DNA of 64,000 nucleotides from an uncultured Sulfolobales archaeon (GCA_938073905.1 CALJEN010000009.1:82718-146717); one strand, 5' to 3'; positions 40,197-48,771 are shown, counted from the stretch's first letter. Translations and numbers: made by a program. Notes: generated from the sequence alone by a model not told the origin.

Positions 40197-41315
40197 CTAC
40201 TTGCTTAACTTCCTGGCAGGCACCAGAAGCGCCGTCGAGGCTGGATAGGTCATGAGGGAGATGAAGACCAGGACAGAGAACTCCCCGCTCGACAGCAAGC
40301 CGAACCTCAGCGCCGTCAGGGCTACCAGAGACTCCAGGGAGCCTCTGACGGTGACTAGAGCGCTCACCTCGCGCGTGCTGAAGGGGCGTATGAGGCCCAG
40401 CCTCTTCAGTAGCGCGACGGTCGCGCACTTTCCCAAAACCGCGCCCAACAAGCCTAGTGCCACGAATCCGTAGTCGATGGTCTCAACGCTGGCCCTCAGC
40501 CCCACGTACGTGAATACGAGCGGCAGGAACGCTAGGCCGCTCACGAGCTCCAGTCCGTCCGCGAGGGCCCCGACGTGCCTAGCCGTCCTCAGGAGGGGGT
40601 CGCCGGAGGACGTCGCGGAGCCGAGCACCAAGCCGACCACGTACCCCCCGATCAGGGGCCCCACGCTGCCGGTGGTCAGGCCGGCTAGGGCGAACAGAGC
40701 CGCCACGGCGACCGCGTTGAGCAGGTTCCTGTCGAGACCCCTCGCTAGGGCCAGACTCAGGAGGACAGCTACTCCGGCCGCAGCTAGCGGTACGGCTGCT
40801 AGGCCGTAGACTTCCTGCCCGCCGGCTATGGCCAGGGCTGCCGTGAAGAGCAGGAGCACGAGAACGTCGTCTCCTATCGATATCTTCAGGGCTATCTCCG
40901 CGTCCGCTTTGTACTTAGCGTGCCCAGACAGACCCAGGACCCCCTCTGTGGCGGTGTTGGCCAGGAGCAGGCTCATCAGCACGGCCTTCGCGTAGCTGCC
41001 CGCTAGGGGCAGCAGGAGAACGAAAACGATCGCTGCCGAGAGGAGTACGTTTATCAGGGACGCTAGGGCGACTCTCTTCGCGTCCTCCCTCTCGATCCTC
41101 GATGAGAGGCCAGCGTGAAAGCCTACGAAGACCAGAGAGAAGTTGACCAGGTTCTCCCACAGGGCCTCCGGGAAGCGGATCCCAGCGAGGCGCAGAGCGA
41201 TCCCTGTGGCTATGTAGGCCGGTATCGGGGGCAGCCTCAGAGCTAGGAGGGGGAGAGAGGCCACGTGAGATACTCCGGTGAGCAGGAGCACTAGCGCCAG
41301 GTCTTCTAAGAGCAT
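40197..41315 (-). CDS. CPA2-type cation:proton antiporter (Kef/NapA-like)
   Basis: 372 residues, about eleven to twelve hydrophobic helices, beginning LALVLLLTGVSHVASLPLLALRLPPIPAYIATGIAL and including the discontinuous-helix segment LLLANTATEGVLGL and the ion-binding SIGDDVLVLLLF with a DD pair, as in NapA/Kef/CPA2 exchangers. It likely exchanges Na+ or K+ for protons across the cytoplasmic membrane. There is no RCK domain in the protein itself. TTG/ATG choice: ATG at 41315 is used. The upstream DUF211 gene ends 21 bp away on the same strand. Confidence 0.86.
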   Translation of the reverse strand: MLLEDLALVLLLTGVSHVASLPLLALRLPPIPAYIATGIALRLAGIRFPEALWENLVNFSLVFVGFHAGLSSRIEREDAKRVALASLINVLLSAAIVFVLLLPLAGSYAKAVLMSLLLANTATEGVLGLSGHAKYKADAEIALKISIGDDVLVLLLFTAALAIAGGQEVYGLAAVPLAAAGVAVLLSLALARGLDRNLLNAVAVAALFALAGLTTGSVGPLIGGYVVGLVLGSATSSGDPLLRTARHVGALADGLELVSGLAFLPLVFTYVGLRASVETIDYGFVALGLLGAVLGKCATVALLKRLGLIRPFSTREVSALVTVRGSLESLVALTALRFGLLSSGEFSVLVFISLMTYPASTALLVPARKLSK

Positions 41316-41336
41316 GCCGCTGAGCCTAGCCCGCGC

Positions 41337-41594
41337 TCAGTCCCTCTCGGCCACCACGTGGTCTATGCTGTGTATGACCCCTCCGGCCTTCTCTATGACC
41401 TCCCGCACCTCAGCGAAGTCTATCCTCTCACCCTCTATGGTGATGTTGAGGGTCACGGTCTCCACGTCGACCTCGCTCACTCTGATCGAGATCCTGCCGA
41501 CCCCGTCGAGCCTGGCTATCATCTCGGCGAGCTCCACCAGGGACGTGCCCCTTATCGTCTTGAGCACGTCGAGAACTACCTTCTTGAGGGGCAC
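41337..41594 (-). CDS. DUF211 family protein
   Basis: 85 residues of alternating beta strands and helices: PLKKVVLDVLKTIRGTSLVELAEMIARLDGVGRISIRVSEVDVETVTLNITIEGERIDFAEVREVIEKAGGVIHSIDHV (described in order). This is the small ferredoxin-like archaeal DUF211 family; some members bind divalent metal ions and form rings. Function unproven. It follows rpl37e by 4 bp in the LSm-L37e-DUF211 operon. Confidence 0.85.
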   Translation of the reverse strand: MPLKKVVLDVLKTIRGTSLVELAEMIARLDGVGRISIRVSEVDVETVTLNITIEGERIDFAEVREVIEKAGGVIHSIDHVVAERD

Positions 41595-41598
41595 CTCC

Positions 41599-41784
41599 CT
41601 ATCTCACCCTAGTCCGGTTGACCTTCTTCGATGACCAGGCGTACCTCCTCAGCCTCCTGCTCCTCCCGAAGCCGCAGGCAGCGCAGTAGCCCTTGGCCAC
41701 GTTGTAGGAGTGTCTCCCGCACCTCCTGCACCTGATGTGTGTCTTACCCTTGCTCCTCTTGCCCATCGAGGGAGTTCCCTTCAC
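41599..41784 (-). CDS. rpl37e: ribosomal protein eL37 (L37e)
   Basis: 61 residues. [41 protein letters not shown] shows the two CX2C zinc knuckles and the basic ends of eL37, a zinc-binding 50S protein. GTG at 41784 is the start because archaeal homologues begin with GTPSxGK. It lies 3 bp after the LSm gene, an arrangement conserved in many archaea. Confidence 0.96.
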   Translation of the reverse strand: MKGTPSMGKRSKGKTHIRCRRCGRHSYNVAKGYCAACGFGRSRRLRRYAWSSKKVNRTRVR

Positions 41785-41787
41785 GGC

Positions 41788-42015
41788 TCACCCCCTGGAG
41801 GCCGGCGATATCATGACTATGTTCTCCCCTCTGATCACAACCGTGCCCAACCTCCTCTGCTCGTCGCTCAGTACCTCGTAGGCGTCCTCCAGGACCACGT
41901 TCAGGTGCTGGTCGAAGCTCTTGAGCCTTCCCCTGATCATCTCGTTCGACCTGAGCTTGACCAGCACGTCCTGCCCCAGGTTCTCGCCTAGCAGACGCTG
42001 GGCGGCGTCGCTCAT
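41788..42015 (-). CDS. LSm (Sm-like) RNA-binding protein
   Basis: 75 residues: Sm1 motif LGQDVLVKLRSNEMIRGRLKSFDQHLNVVLEDA and Sm2 motif VVIRGENIVMIS. Archaeal LSm proteins form heptameric rings that bind U-rich RNA and are thought to help tRNA and other RNA processing. ATG at 42015; TATA GTTTATAAGC at about 42046-42055 puts the transcript start close to 42025. First gene of the operon with rpl37e and DUF211. Confidence 0.95.
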   Translation of the reverse strand: MSDAAQRLLGENLGQDVLVKLRSNEMIRGRLKSFDQHLNVVLEDAYEVLSDEQRRLGTVVIRGENIVMISPASRG

Positions 42016-42063
42016 AGCAGACCCTCCTGACTCGCAACGTGGGGCTTATAAACTTAGCCGGGA

Positions 42064-42591
42064 TCATAGCCTCCCGAACTTCTTCAGCACTTCAAGAGAG
42101 GCTCTCCAGAGGGCGTCCCCAGCGTAGTGCAGGTTCTCCAGGGCTCTGCCCCTGCGCTTCGATTTCACCTCGGCCGAGGCCATCAGAGCCCTCGCGATCG
42201 CCAGCGGGGTCTTCCCGTCCGCGGACCAGACGACCACGACGTCGCCGACCTCGAAGTCGCTCGAGTCCACGATCCCCGGAGCCATGACGTCCGCTCCGTT
42301 GAGTATGGGCCTCACGGCACCCTCGTCCACCAGGGCGTGGCGGAGAGCTCCGAGGCCGGCCATCCTGACCGAGACTAGGGTCGGCAGCAGAGCTCCCTCG
42401 CGCACGAAGGCTACCGGAACCCCGTCTACCACGTAGACCACCTCGTCGTCGAAGACCGCCTCGTAGACCTCTGAAGCGGTCTCGAGCCGGAGACTCGCGC
42501 AGACTCCGGGATAGGAGGAGCAGAAGGACTCTACCAGCCGCCTGGACTCCCTCTTTCTCACCGCTGTGTAGACCACCTTCGTGGAAGGCAC
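42064..42591 (-). CDS. PUA-domain RNA-binding protein (MCT-1-like)
   Basis: About 175 residues from the GTG at 42591 (VPSTKVVYTAVRKRE). The C-terminal two thirds form a PUA domain: GAVRPILNGADVMAPGIVDSSDFEVGDVVVVWSADGKTPLAIARALMAS. The N-terminal domain matches the archaeal pre-PUA domain of MCT-1/Tma20-like proteins, which help translation re-initiation and tRNA removal. The open frame extends to 42624, but a TATA-like CTTAATATTT (42622-42631) lies there. The divergent tRNA-Ala gene shares this promoter region. Confidence 0.82.
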   Translation of the reverse strand: MPSTKVVYTAVRKRESRRLVESFCSSYPGVCASLRLETASEVYEAVFDDEVVYVVDGVPVAFVREGALLPTLVSVRMAGLGALRHALVDEGAVRPILNGADVMAPGIVDSSDFEVGDVVVVWSADGKTPLAIARALMASAEVKSKRRGRALENLHYAGDALWRASLEVLKKFGRL

Positions 42592-42610
42592 GGACCTCCA
42601 GCACCTAAAG

Positions 42611-42631
42611 CTTAAAACCGGCAAATATTAA
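42611..42631. promoter_or_regulatory. divergent promoter of the PUA gene and tRNA-Ala
   Basis: Plus strand CTTAAAACC (42611-42619) is 24-30 bp before tRNA-Ala; minus strand CTTAATATTT (42622-42631) is about 32-40 bp before the GTG at 42591. Confidence 0.5.
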
Positions 42632-42639
42632 GCGTACCG

Positions 42640-42713
<74 letters not shown>

Positions 42714-42925
42714 CCAAAACTCTGTCTGGACAGCGCTGAACTTAGATGAAACACAGGGATGACCACGTATGAGTTCCCTATTCTGAGTAAAGAAGCTACG
42801 CGTAAGAATCACGGGACAAAACAGTGTCGACAAAGTTAACCGAAAACAATCTATTCGATCAAGCCCGGACAACCTCACTTTATTCACTAACTACTTATAA
42901 GTTCGCTTCGTTTTTCTTTTACGGT
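42714..42925. other. A+T-richer gap at the island's left edge
   Basis: Base composition drops sharply after the tRNA. No gene; a TATA ACTTATAAG at about 42890-42899 belongs to the next gene. A C/D-box-like arrangement was considered here but the boxes are not correctly spaced. Confidence 0.5.
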
Positions 42926-43645
42926 GTGCCAGCCACGCCGCCCCCCATGTCTTGCCTCGGTGACTCTCCCGTTGATTGGGACGTGCTCCCTTTGAGGAAA
43001 GCCATACGTAGGTTAGTTGCGGAGGCGAAGACTACGCACAGCGTTGACGGATACCTCATACTCCTCGGGGGGCTTGTCTTCGAGATCGAAGACCTTGGGG
43101 GCCTCCGGGCAGCTGACTACAACCCACGAGAAGTCCTCAGGAAGGTGCTTTCGTGCGCTGAGGTCGCAGAGGCGCTGAGTCCCCTCGCGAACTACGTAGA
43201 GGCCGTTAGGAGCCTCGTGAACTCGGGTCCCCGTCACAGGTCGCTCAGGCCCTACATAGACCTCATAGTCGAGGCCGTTAGAGCGGTGCCCCCATCCGAG
43301 AGGGAGCTTGAAATCCTCAGGCCTCCGCTGAGCGTGTTAGAACTAGAAGAAGCTCCCGGCGCGGGCCCCCAGCCCAGGACCCGAGGGTACCCCGAGCTCA
43401 GACCTCCAAGAGTGTTGGAGGAAGCTCCCGGTGCGAGACTCGAGACAGGCTCCCATGCCCCGCATCACGCACCCGTTGGAGCTGCGGGTCTCAGCGCCCC
43501 GGTGAAGAACAGGAGAGGGGCGATCAAGAGAGTCCTAGGATACGCTTCACTGACTATCCTCCTAGCCGGGATCGGCTACCTCGCCTACGCTCTGTTAGTC
43601 AAGTACGGACTAATAAGGCCTATGCAGCATATCCCGCTCCCATAG
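42926..43645 (+). CDS. C-terminally membrane-anchored protein of unknown function
   Basis: About 239 residues from the GTG at 42926 (earlier in-frame ATG at 42824 precedes the TATA box and is rejected). A helical domain (residues 15-130) is followed by a proline-rich linker with two copies of a LEEAPGA-type unit and a single C-terminal transmembrane helix (LGYASLTILLAGIGYLAYALLV) with a short tail. It resembles tail-anchored or archaeal surface-associated proteins in outline. No family recognised. Codon choice is less G+C-rich than the genome around it. The CAP-domain gene follows after 8 bp. Confidence 0.6.
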   Translation: MPATPPPMSCLGDSPVDWDVLPLRKAIRRLVAEAKTTHSVDGYLILLGGLVFEIEDLGGLRAADYNPREVLRKVLSCAEVAEALSPLANYVEAVRSLVNSGPRHRSLRPYIDLIVEAVRAVPPSERELEILRPPLSVLELEEAPGAGPQPRTRGYPELRPPRVLEEAPGARLETGSHAPHHAPVGAAGLSAPVKNRRGAIKRVLGYASLTILLAGIGYLAYALLVKYGLIRPMQHIPLP

Positions 43646-43653
43646 GTGAGAGC

Positions 43654-44763
43654 GTGGGCAGGCTTCTCAAAGCCAACGCGCTGGCCTTACTGATTCTCGC
43701 ACTGCTGGTAGGTGTCTACTACTTCCCCCACACTTCGCACGTGACCACGACAACGGTAACCGTAACAGTAACGCCAACACCGATCTCAACTCTGACTCCC
43801 TACGCCTCGCACACGACCACGAAAACGGTAACGATTACCGCAACGGTAACAACGACAGTAACGAAAACGGTAACAACGACCACGACAGTAACGGCTACGA
43901 AAATAGTAGCAGCACCGACGGTCTCGACTCTAGTCGACGCGGTTCTCGCCAAAATCAATGAGGAGAGGCAGAAGTTCGGAGTCCCGCCCGTGAGCCTCTT
44001 CAACGATGCCGCCGCGAGGTTCAGAGCGGAGGACATGTACAGCAACAATTATTTCGGGCACTGCGACCTGAGCGGGCTGACACCGAACTACCACTACACT
44101 AGGTTAGGCGGAACTTACGTAATTGAGGAGAACCTAGGATACTCCTTCGCAATGGGAGGGAGTTTGAAGCCAGTCGACGCCGCTTTAGAACACGTAAATG
44201 CGATGATATACGATGATGCCGAGAGCAATTGGGGGCACCGCGACTCTCTCTTGGATCCCACGAACAACTTCGCGAGCATCTACGCTATCTGGGACGACAG
44301 AAGGCTGTTCCTCGCCATACACATGATGAAGATCTGGGTGGAGTGGATAAGGCCGCCAACGATAAGGAACGGAGTCTTCGTCGCTGAGGGCACGATTCTC
44401 TTGAACGACTCCAAGCTGGAGACCATCTTAATCTACTACTCGAGACCTAATACCCTAAGATTCTCCGATCCGCTTCGAAAAACACTGATGACTTGCAGCT
44501 CTTACTCTGTGGGAGAGCCGATAGCCGGTGTGGTACCGGAGCCATACTACTACCCAGGAATCAAAACGGTCCGTCCTCTGAAGTGGGAGGTTCGCGGTCA
44601 GTATTTCAGTGTGGAGTTTCCAGTAGACTTTACAGATGGGAGAAAGGGCATATACACGATAGTGATCTGGGCGAAGAACACCCTTCACATCACACACCCG
44701 TTCAACGAAAAAAGATACAGAGCTTCTCTACCAATACTCGAGTACGCCTTCCTGGTAGATTGA
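43654..44763 (+). CDS. secreted CAP/SCP-domain protein with Thr-rich stalk
   Basis: 369 residues. Signal or anchor helix ALALLILALLVGVYYF (about 10-25), then a threonine/valine-rich stalk of about 60 residues (TTTVTVTVTPTPISTLTP type repeats, likely glycosylated), then a CAP domain (VLAKINEERQKFGVPPVSLFNDAAARFRAEDMYSNNYFGHCD, the tetrad residues plausible, and WGHRDSLLDPTNN), and a beta-rich C-terminal part of about 150 residues. CAP proteins in prokaryotes are secreted and of mostly unknown action. The long Thr stalk is typical of archaeal cell-surface proteins. Start GTG 43654. The gene has lower G+C than its surroundings. Confidence 0.78.
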   Translation: MGRLLKANALALLILALLVGVYYFPHTSHVTTTTVTVTVTPTPISTLTPYASHTTTKTVTITATVTTTVTKTVTTTTTVTATKIVAAPTVSTLVDAVLAKINEERQKFGVPPVSLFNDAAARFRAEDMYSNNYFGHCDLSGLTPNYHYTRLGGTYVIEENLGYSFAMGGSLKPVDAALEHVNAMIYDDAESNWGHRDSLLDPTNNFASIYAIWDDRRLFLAIHMMKIWVEWIRPPTIRNGVFVAEGTILLNDSKLETILIYYSRPNTLRFSDPLRKTLMTCSSYSVGEPIAGVVPEPYYYPGIKTVRPLKWEVRGQYFSVEFPVDFTDGRKGIYTIVIWAKNTLHITHPFNEKRYRASLPILEYAFLVD

Positions 44764-44882
44764 TGTAGGCTTAGCGCGTCGATAGAAACCCGGACTCGGA
44801 CGACCTCTGATCAGGACACCCGAGGAGGTCTCCTGGAGCGTGTGGCTCGAGGTGGAGGTCTAGAAGACGGTTCCAGACCGAC

Positions 44883-44918
44883 GGGCCGGTAGCCCAGCCT
44901 GGGGAGAGCGCTCGGTCG
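44883..44918 (+). pseudogene. partial, degenerate copy of the 5' half of tRNA-Ala
   Basis: GGGCCGGTAGCCCAGCCTGGGGAGAGCGCTCGG repeats the 5' half of tRNA-Ala (42640-42673) with a T-to-C change and one inserted G. The anticodon loop diverges (TCGCCTC) and no 3' half follows. No TATA box at the expected distance. It marks the right end of the island. Confidence 0.65.
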
Positions 44919-44940
44919 CCTCCCCACCCGCTAAGTCCGG

Positions 44941-45876
44941 CTAGTAGGGGACCAGCCGCAGCATCCGCATGAACTGCTGCCCGGAGAACTCGTAGGAGAC
45001 CTTGACCGCGGTGGCCTCCGACGCGGGGTCATCGAGGACCACGTCGATGCTCTCCCGCGGTTTGAGACGTCTGAGATCGAGTCTGCCCACGGTCTGCGCA
45101 CCCCTCAGCAGCCTCAGGTCGACGCCCTCGGCCGGGTAGTCGCCGGGGTTCGCCAGCACGAGCTTGAGCCTCTTCGGCTCCGCGGGGGCTACAGATACCG
45201 TGACCTCGGGCGGCCTACCCTCGAACGTGTTGGAGACCGCGGCGTATACGCTGAGAGGCCCCCTCAGGTCCACCGCGTTGTCGGTGAGCAGCTCCGAGAA
45301 CTCGAAGAGGCCGCTGATCTTCCTGAGCACGCCGCCGGCAGAGATGGCGCCGCCATCGCTCCGACCGACTAGGCTGAGCACCGAGAACCCGGTGTCGGCC
45401 ACTCTGAGGTCGCGGTCTCCCTCGATCCTGGAGACTCCCGCGTAGACCCTGGCTCTAGCCGGCCGCTCTCCCGGGAGGAGGCTCACGAGACCCGCTGCCT
45501 CGACGAACGTATCCCCGGCGTGGCACCTTATCGCAAGCTCCACGGTCTCGGCACCTCTCGCGACCGGTGTGACGTCGGCGACGTACACGTAGTGCAGAGT
45601 ACCGCGGAGGGGGAGGATGTGCTGCGGCTTGAACTCTCTCGACACCTTCACCTCGTTGAGGTACACCCTCCAGCTTATGTCCTCCACCCTGTCTCTCCCC
45701 CTCAGGACGACCAATAGGAGGGACACCTCGGGGCTACCCTTTACCGAGACCGTGTACCTCGCCGGGCGCTCAAACGAGACGCAGGCGTGCGGGCTCAGGG
45801 GGCCTACACTCAGCACAGCGTAGCCAGTGCTATCGTTGCTCAAGTAGTTCTCGAGACCGGGTAGCAGCCGAGACAC
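44941..45876 (-). CDS. beta-rich protein of unknown function
   Basis: 311 residues, no signal peptide, hardly any helices. Repeated immunoglobulin-like or CARDB-like beta patterns (RYTVSVKGSPEVSLLLVVLRG, PRLKLVLANPGDYPAEGVDLRLLRG, ESIDVVLDDPASEATAVKVSYEFSG) suggest a chain of beta-sandwich domains, as in archaeal adhesive or scaffold proteins. No family recognised. The ATG at 45876 has no obvious close TATA. It is convergent with the tRNA-Ala fragment and the island, and divergent from thiC. Confidence 0.55.
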   Translation of the reverse strand: MSRLLPGLENYLSNDSTGYAVLSVGPLSPHACVSFERPARYTVSVKGSPEVSLLLVVLRGRDRVEDISWRVYLNEVKVSREFKPQHILPLRGTLHYVYVADVTPVARGAETVELAIRCHAGDTFVEAAGLVSLLPGERPARARVYAGVSRIEGDRDLRVADTGFSVLSLVGRSDGGAISAGGVLRKISGLFEFSELLTDNAVDLRGPLSVYAAVSNTFEGRPPEVTVSVAPAEPKRLKLVLANPGDYPAEGVDLRLLRGAQTVGRLDLRRLKPRESIDVVLDDPASEATAVKVSYEFSGQQFMRMLRLVPY

Positions 45877-46055
45877 CTGGGCTATTCTCCCACGGTGCTA
45901 ATAAAAAAAGCTGTGCGGCGGGGCTTTCTACGAATGCCCCCTCCCGCGGCCCGACTCGGGGAGACCGAAGCTTAAAGCGCTCTTGAAAACCGATCGGCGA
46001 GGCTCTGAGGGAAATAAAAGCGGTTCTCGAAAGCGTGTCTCGGGGCTGAGAGTCC

Positions 46056-47396
46056 GTGGGCGTGATATCCGAGGCCAGGAGCGGTGGCCACGTGGACGAG
46101 CTGGCCTACTTAGCCAAGTCGGAGGGCGTAGACTACGAAGTCCTCAGGAGGAGGGTGAGCCTCGGCAGGGTGATCGTGGTCAGGAACGCCAGGAGGGCCA
46201 AGGTCAGGCCCGCGGCCGTGGGAGAGGGCCTGAGAACTAAGGTGAACGTGAACGTCGGGACGAGTGGTACCGTGGTGAACGTGGAGCTGGAGCTCGAGAA
46301 GGTCAGGACGGCAGTGAGGTTCGGAACGGACACACTCATGGACCTGAGCACCGGCGGAGACCTCGACGAGGTCAGGAGGAGGCTGATGAAGGTGGCGGAG
46401 ACAGTCCCCTTCGGCACGGTGCCCACGTACCAGGCCTGGATCGAGGGGGTCAGGAGGTACGGAGGCACCGGCATGCCCTCGGAGTGGTTCCTGGACGTGG
46501 TGGAGAGGCACCTGAGGGACGGGGTCGACTTCATGACGATACACGCCGGGATCACGAGGGAGCTTGCCGAGAAGGCCGTGAGGAGCCGCAGGATAGCTCC
46601 GCTGGTCAGCAGGGGCGGGACCATGCTGGCCACGTGGATGCTGGAGAGCGGTGAGGAGAACCCGTACCTGAAGCACTGGGACTACCTGCTCGAGCTGTTC
46701 GGTGAGTACGACGCGGTGATAAGCCTCGGAGACGCGCTGAGGCCCGGAGCCACGGCCGACGCTCACGACGAGCTCCAGATCGGGGAGCTCCTGAACAACT
46801 CCAGGCTGGCCAGGGACGCCGTGAGCAGGGGAGTCCAGGTCATGATAGAGGGACCGGGACACATGACGCTCGACAGGGTGGTCGCGGACGTCAGGCTCAT
46901 GAAGTCCCTCAGCGGCGGCGTGCCGTACTACGTGCTCGGCCCCCTCGTGACCGACGTCGCGGTGGGCTACGACCATATAGCCTCGGCCATAGGGGCCGCC
47001 GTGGCGGCTGCCGCGGGCGCCGACCTCATATGCTACCTCACCCCCTCGGAGCACCTCGGTCTACCCGGAGTAGAGGAGGTCAAGGAGGGACTGATAGCGG
47101 CCAGGATAGCCGCTCACGCCGGCGACCTGGTCAAGCTGGGCAAGCGGGCCGCTCGCGAGGACGTCGAGATGAGCATTAGGAGAGCCCTCCTGGACTGGGA
47201 CTACCAGGTGTCCAGGTCTCCCGACCCCGAGAGGTCTGCGAGGCTGAGGACGCGGTTCCCGCAGGACCTGGGTTCCTGCACCATGTGCGGTCAGTACTGC
47301 GTCTTCCTCCTCCTCTCGAAGTACGCGGGCAAGCGAGAGCTCAGCGCGGAGGAGCTCCTGGAGAGGTACGGAGAGGGAAGCCCCCTGGTGTGGTAG
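46056..47396 (+). CDS. thiC: phosphomethylpyrimidine synthase ThiC
   Basis: 446 residues. Motifs: NVNVGTSGTVVNVELELEK, TDTLMDLSTGGDL, VPFGTVPTYQAW, GVDFMTIHAGITRE, SRGGTMLATWML, SLGDALRPGA, VQVMIEGPGHMTLD, YYVLGPLVTDVAVGYDHI and the C-terminal Fe-S site CTMCGQYC. It converts aminoimidazole ribotide to the thiamin pyrimidine by radical SAM chemistry. Spacing of the cysteines is CX2CX3C rather than the bacterial CX2CX4C; this may be normal for archaea and needs an alignment. GAAATAAAAG at about 46010-46019 is the TATA box. No TPP riboswitch could be folded upstream. GTG at 46056 is the start. Confidence 0.95.
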   Translation: MGVISEARSGGHVDELAYLAKSEGVDYEVLRRRVSLGRVIVVRNARRAKVRPAAVGEGLRTKVNVNVGTSGTVVNVELELEKVRTAVRFGTDTLMDLSTGGDLDEVRRRLMKVAETVPFGTVPTYQAWIEGVRRYGGTGMPSEWFLDVVERHLRDGVDFMTIHAGITRELAEKAVRSRRIAPLVSRGGTMLATWMLESGEENPYLKHWDYLLELFGEYDAVISLGDALRPGATADAHDELQIGELLNNSRLARDAVSRGVQVMIEGPGHMTLDRVVADVRLMKSLSGGVPYYVLGPLVTDVAVGYDHIASAIGAAVAAAAGADLICYLTPSEHLGLPGVEEVKEGLIAARIAAHAGDLVKLGKRAAREDVEMSIRRALLDWDYQVSRSPDPERSARLRTRFPQDLGSCTMCGQYCVFLLLSKYAGKRELSAEELLERYGEGSPLVW

Positions 47397-47397
47397 G

Positions 47398-47946
47398 TTG
47401 GAGTGCGGAGCCTGCCCGTGGCTCTGGAGCACCTGGGTCAAGGCACCGGTACTGAGGGAGTCCGACCTCCTCATAGCCTCCGCGTGCCTGCCCGTCGTGA
47501 ACCCGGAGCTCTTCAGGAGGCTGGCGGAGGGCAGGACGGTTCTCCTAGCGTGCCCCGAGCGCGAGAGCCCGACCCACTACGGGAAGATAGCCAGCATGGT
47601 CAGGTCGTCGAGACCCAGGAGGATCACCGTGGTGACGATAGACGGGAGCCCCCACTGCTACACGCTCCACGCGAGCGCGAACGAGGCCGAGTACATACTG
47701 GGCGAGAAGCTAGCCAAGGAGCACTTCGTCGTGGTGAACGGGAGCGAGCTCGCGAGGGTGTCCCCGAACGCCGTGAGGGTGGCCAGGTACCTCAGTCTGG
47801 TCGACGAGCTCCTCGAGAAGAACCCGGGAGTCCTCGAGAGGCTCGAGGCTCTCAGCGAGGAGTACAGAGCGGCGCTAAAGCGTGGCGGCAGACCCGGTGC
47901 GGCCGATGAGGGAGGACCCGTCGCAGTTGAAGCCCCTGGTCGCTAG
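47398..47946 (+). CDS. cysteine-containing protein coupled to thiC
   Basis: 182 residues starting with TTG one base after the thiC stop, so translation is coupled. N-terminal CGACPWLW, then a Rossmann-like half with LLIASACLPVVNPELF, TVLLACPERESPTHYGKIASMV and HCYTLHASANEAEYILGEKLAKEHFVVV. The pattern of single cysteines at strand ends resembles Fe-S or redox subunits of the MvhD/FeS-hydrolase kind, but no family was recognised. Position suggests an electron donor, Fe-S assembly helper or partner of ThiC. The 3' end overlaps the convergent radical SAM gene by 72 bp. Confidence 0.6.
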   Translation: MECGACPWLWSTWVKAPVLRESDLLIASACLPVVNPELFRRLAEGRTVLLACPERESPTHYGKIASMVRSSRPRRITVVTIDGSPHCYTLHASANEAEYILGEKLAKEHFVVVNGSELARVSPNAVRVARYLSLVDELLEKNPGVLERLEALSEEYRAALKRGGRPGAADEGGPVAVEAPGR

Positions 47947-48771
47947 CTCCGGGAACCCCTCCCTGCAGGTGTTGAACGCCAGACCCGCCCTCAGGGAGGC
48001 CTCCCGCACGGTCTTCATGTACTCGTACCTCGCACTCCTCCTCAGGTAGGCGTAGCCCCCCACCCTCTCGCCAGACCTGTAGGCCTCCGCGATCCTCGGG
48101 GCCACCTCCGGGAAGGCCCTGAGGAGCCTCGAGAGGCTGTCGGGCCTGGCCTTGTACGTAGAGCTGGTGACCTGGAGCGCGCCGGCCCTCGAGACCTGTT
48201 CCACCAGCCTCTCTAGGGCCGAGGGGTCGTCGTTGACGTGGGGCACCACCGGGTCAACCCTGACGAGGGTCGGCACCCCGGACCTGCTGAGGACGCTGAC
48301 CGCCCTGAGCCTCTCGGCAGGCGCCGGGGCACCGGGCTCCAGAGCCGCCGCGACCCTCTCGTCGAGCGTCGTGATCGTGACGGTCACGGCCACCCTGTCC
48401 CTGTACTTCAGCAGGACGTCGAGGTCTCTGAGGACTAGGGAGCTCTTCGTAGTCACGAGGACTCTGAAGCCCCTCCCCAGGAGCTCCGCGAGGGCCCGCC
48501 TGGTTAGCGAGAGCCTTTCCTCGGGTGGCGTGTAGGGGTCGCTGCTCGTCGAGAGCTCGACGAGGCTGCCGGCGGGGAGGAGCTCCAGGTCTCTGGAGAG
48601 CCTTCTCCAGAACTCCTCCTTGGGTCTGGGGCTGAAGAAGTCCCGAATGTAGCTGCTCGCGTAGCAGTAGAGGCACCTGTGCCCGCAGCCCGTGTAGGGG
48701 TGCAGTACGTACTTTGCCGGACACGTGCAGAGGGGCGACCTCCAGGGGTCGAAGGGTCTAACCAGGCGCAT
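47875..48771 (-). CDS. SPL-family radical SAM protein
   Basis: 298 residues. Radical SAM cluster CGHRCLYCYASSYI (CX3CX2C), then ELSTSSDPYTPPEERLSLTRRAL, VTTKSSLVLRDLDVL and VTVTITTLDERVAAALEPGAPAPAERL, the run of segments shared with spore-photoproduct-lyase-like COG1533 proteins. The N-terminus adds a RPFDPWRSPLCTCPAKY cysteine pair. Catalysis is unknown for most archaeal members; repair of DNA damage or peptide/RNA modification has been suggested. ATG 48771. Overlaps the preceding plus-strand gene by 72 bp. Confidence 0.85.
   Translation of the reverse strand: MRLVRPFDPWRSPLCTCPAKYVLHPYTGCGHRCLYCYASSYIRDFFSPRPKEEFWRRLSRDLELLPAGSLVELSTSSDPYTPPEERLSLTRRALAELLGRGFRVLVTTKSSLVLRDLDVLLKYRDRVAVTVTITTLDERVAAALEPGAPAPAERLRAVSVLSRSGVPTLVRVDPVVPHVNDDPSALERLVEQVSRAGALQVTSSTYKARPDSLSRLLRAFPEVAPRIAEAYRSGERVGGYAYLRRSARYEYMKTVREASLRAGLAFNTCREGFPELATRGFNCDGSSLIGRTGSAATL

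Noticed and set aside
42735..42800. C/D-box-like CTGA and GATGA motifs after tRNA-Ala
   Set aside because: Boxes are in the wrong order and spacing for two 10-14-nt guides.
46020..46056. CGGGGCTGAGA upstream of thiC, like part of a TPP riboswitch
   Set aside because: The rest of the THI element (ACCUGAUCU region and the second stem) is missing, and the TATA position implies almost no leader, so no room for a riboswitch.
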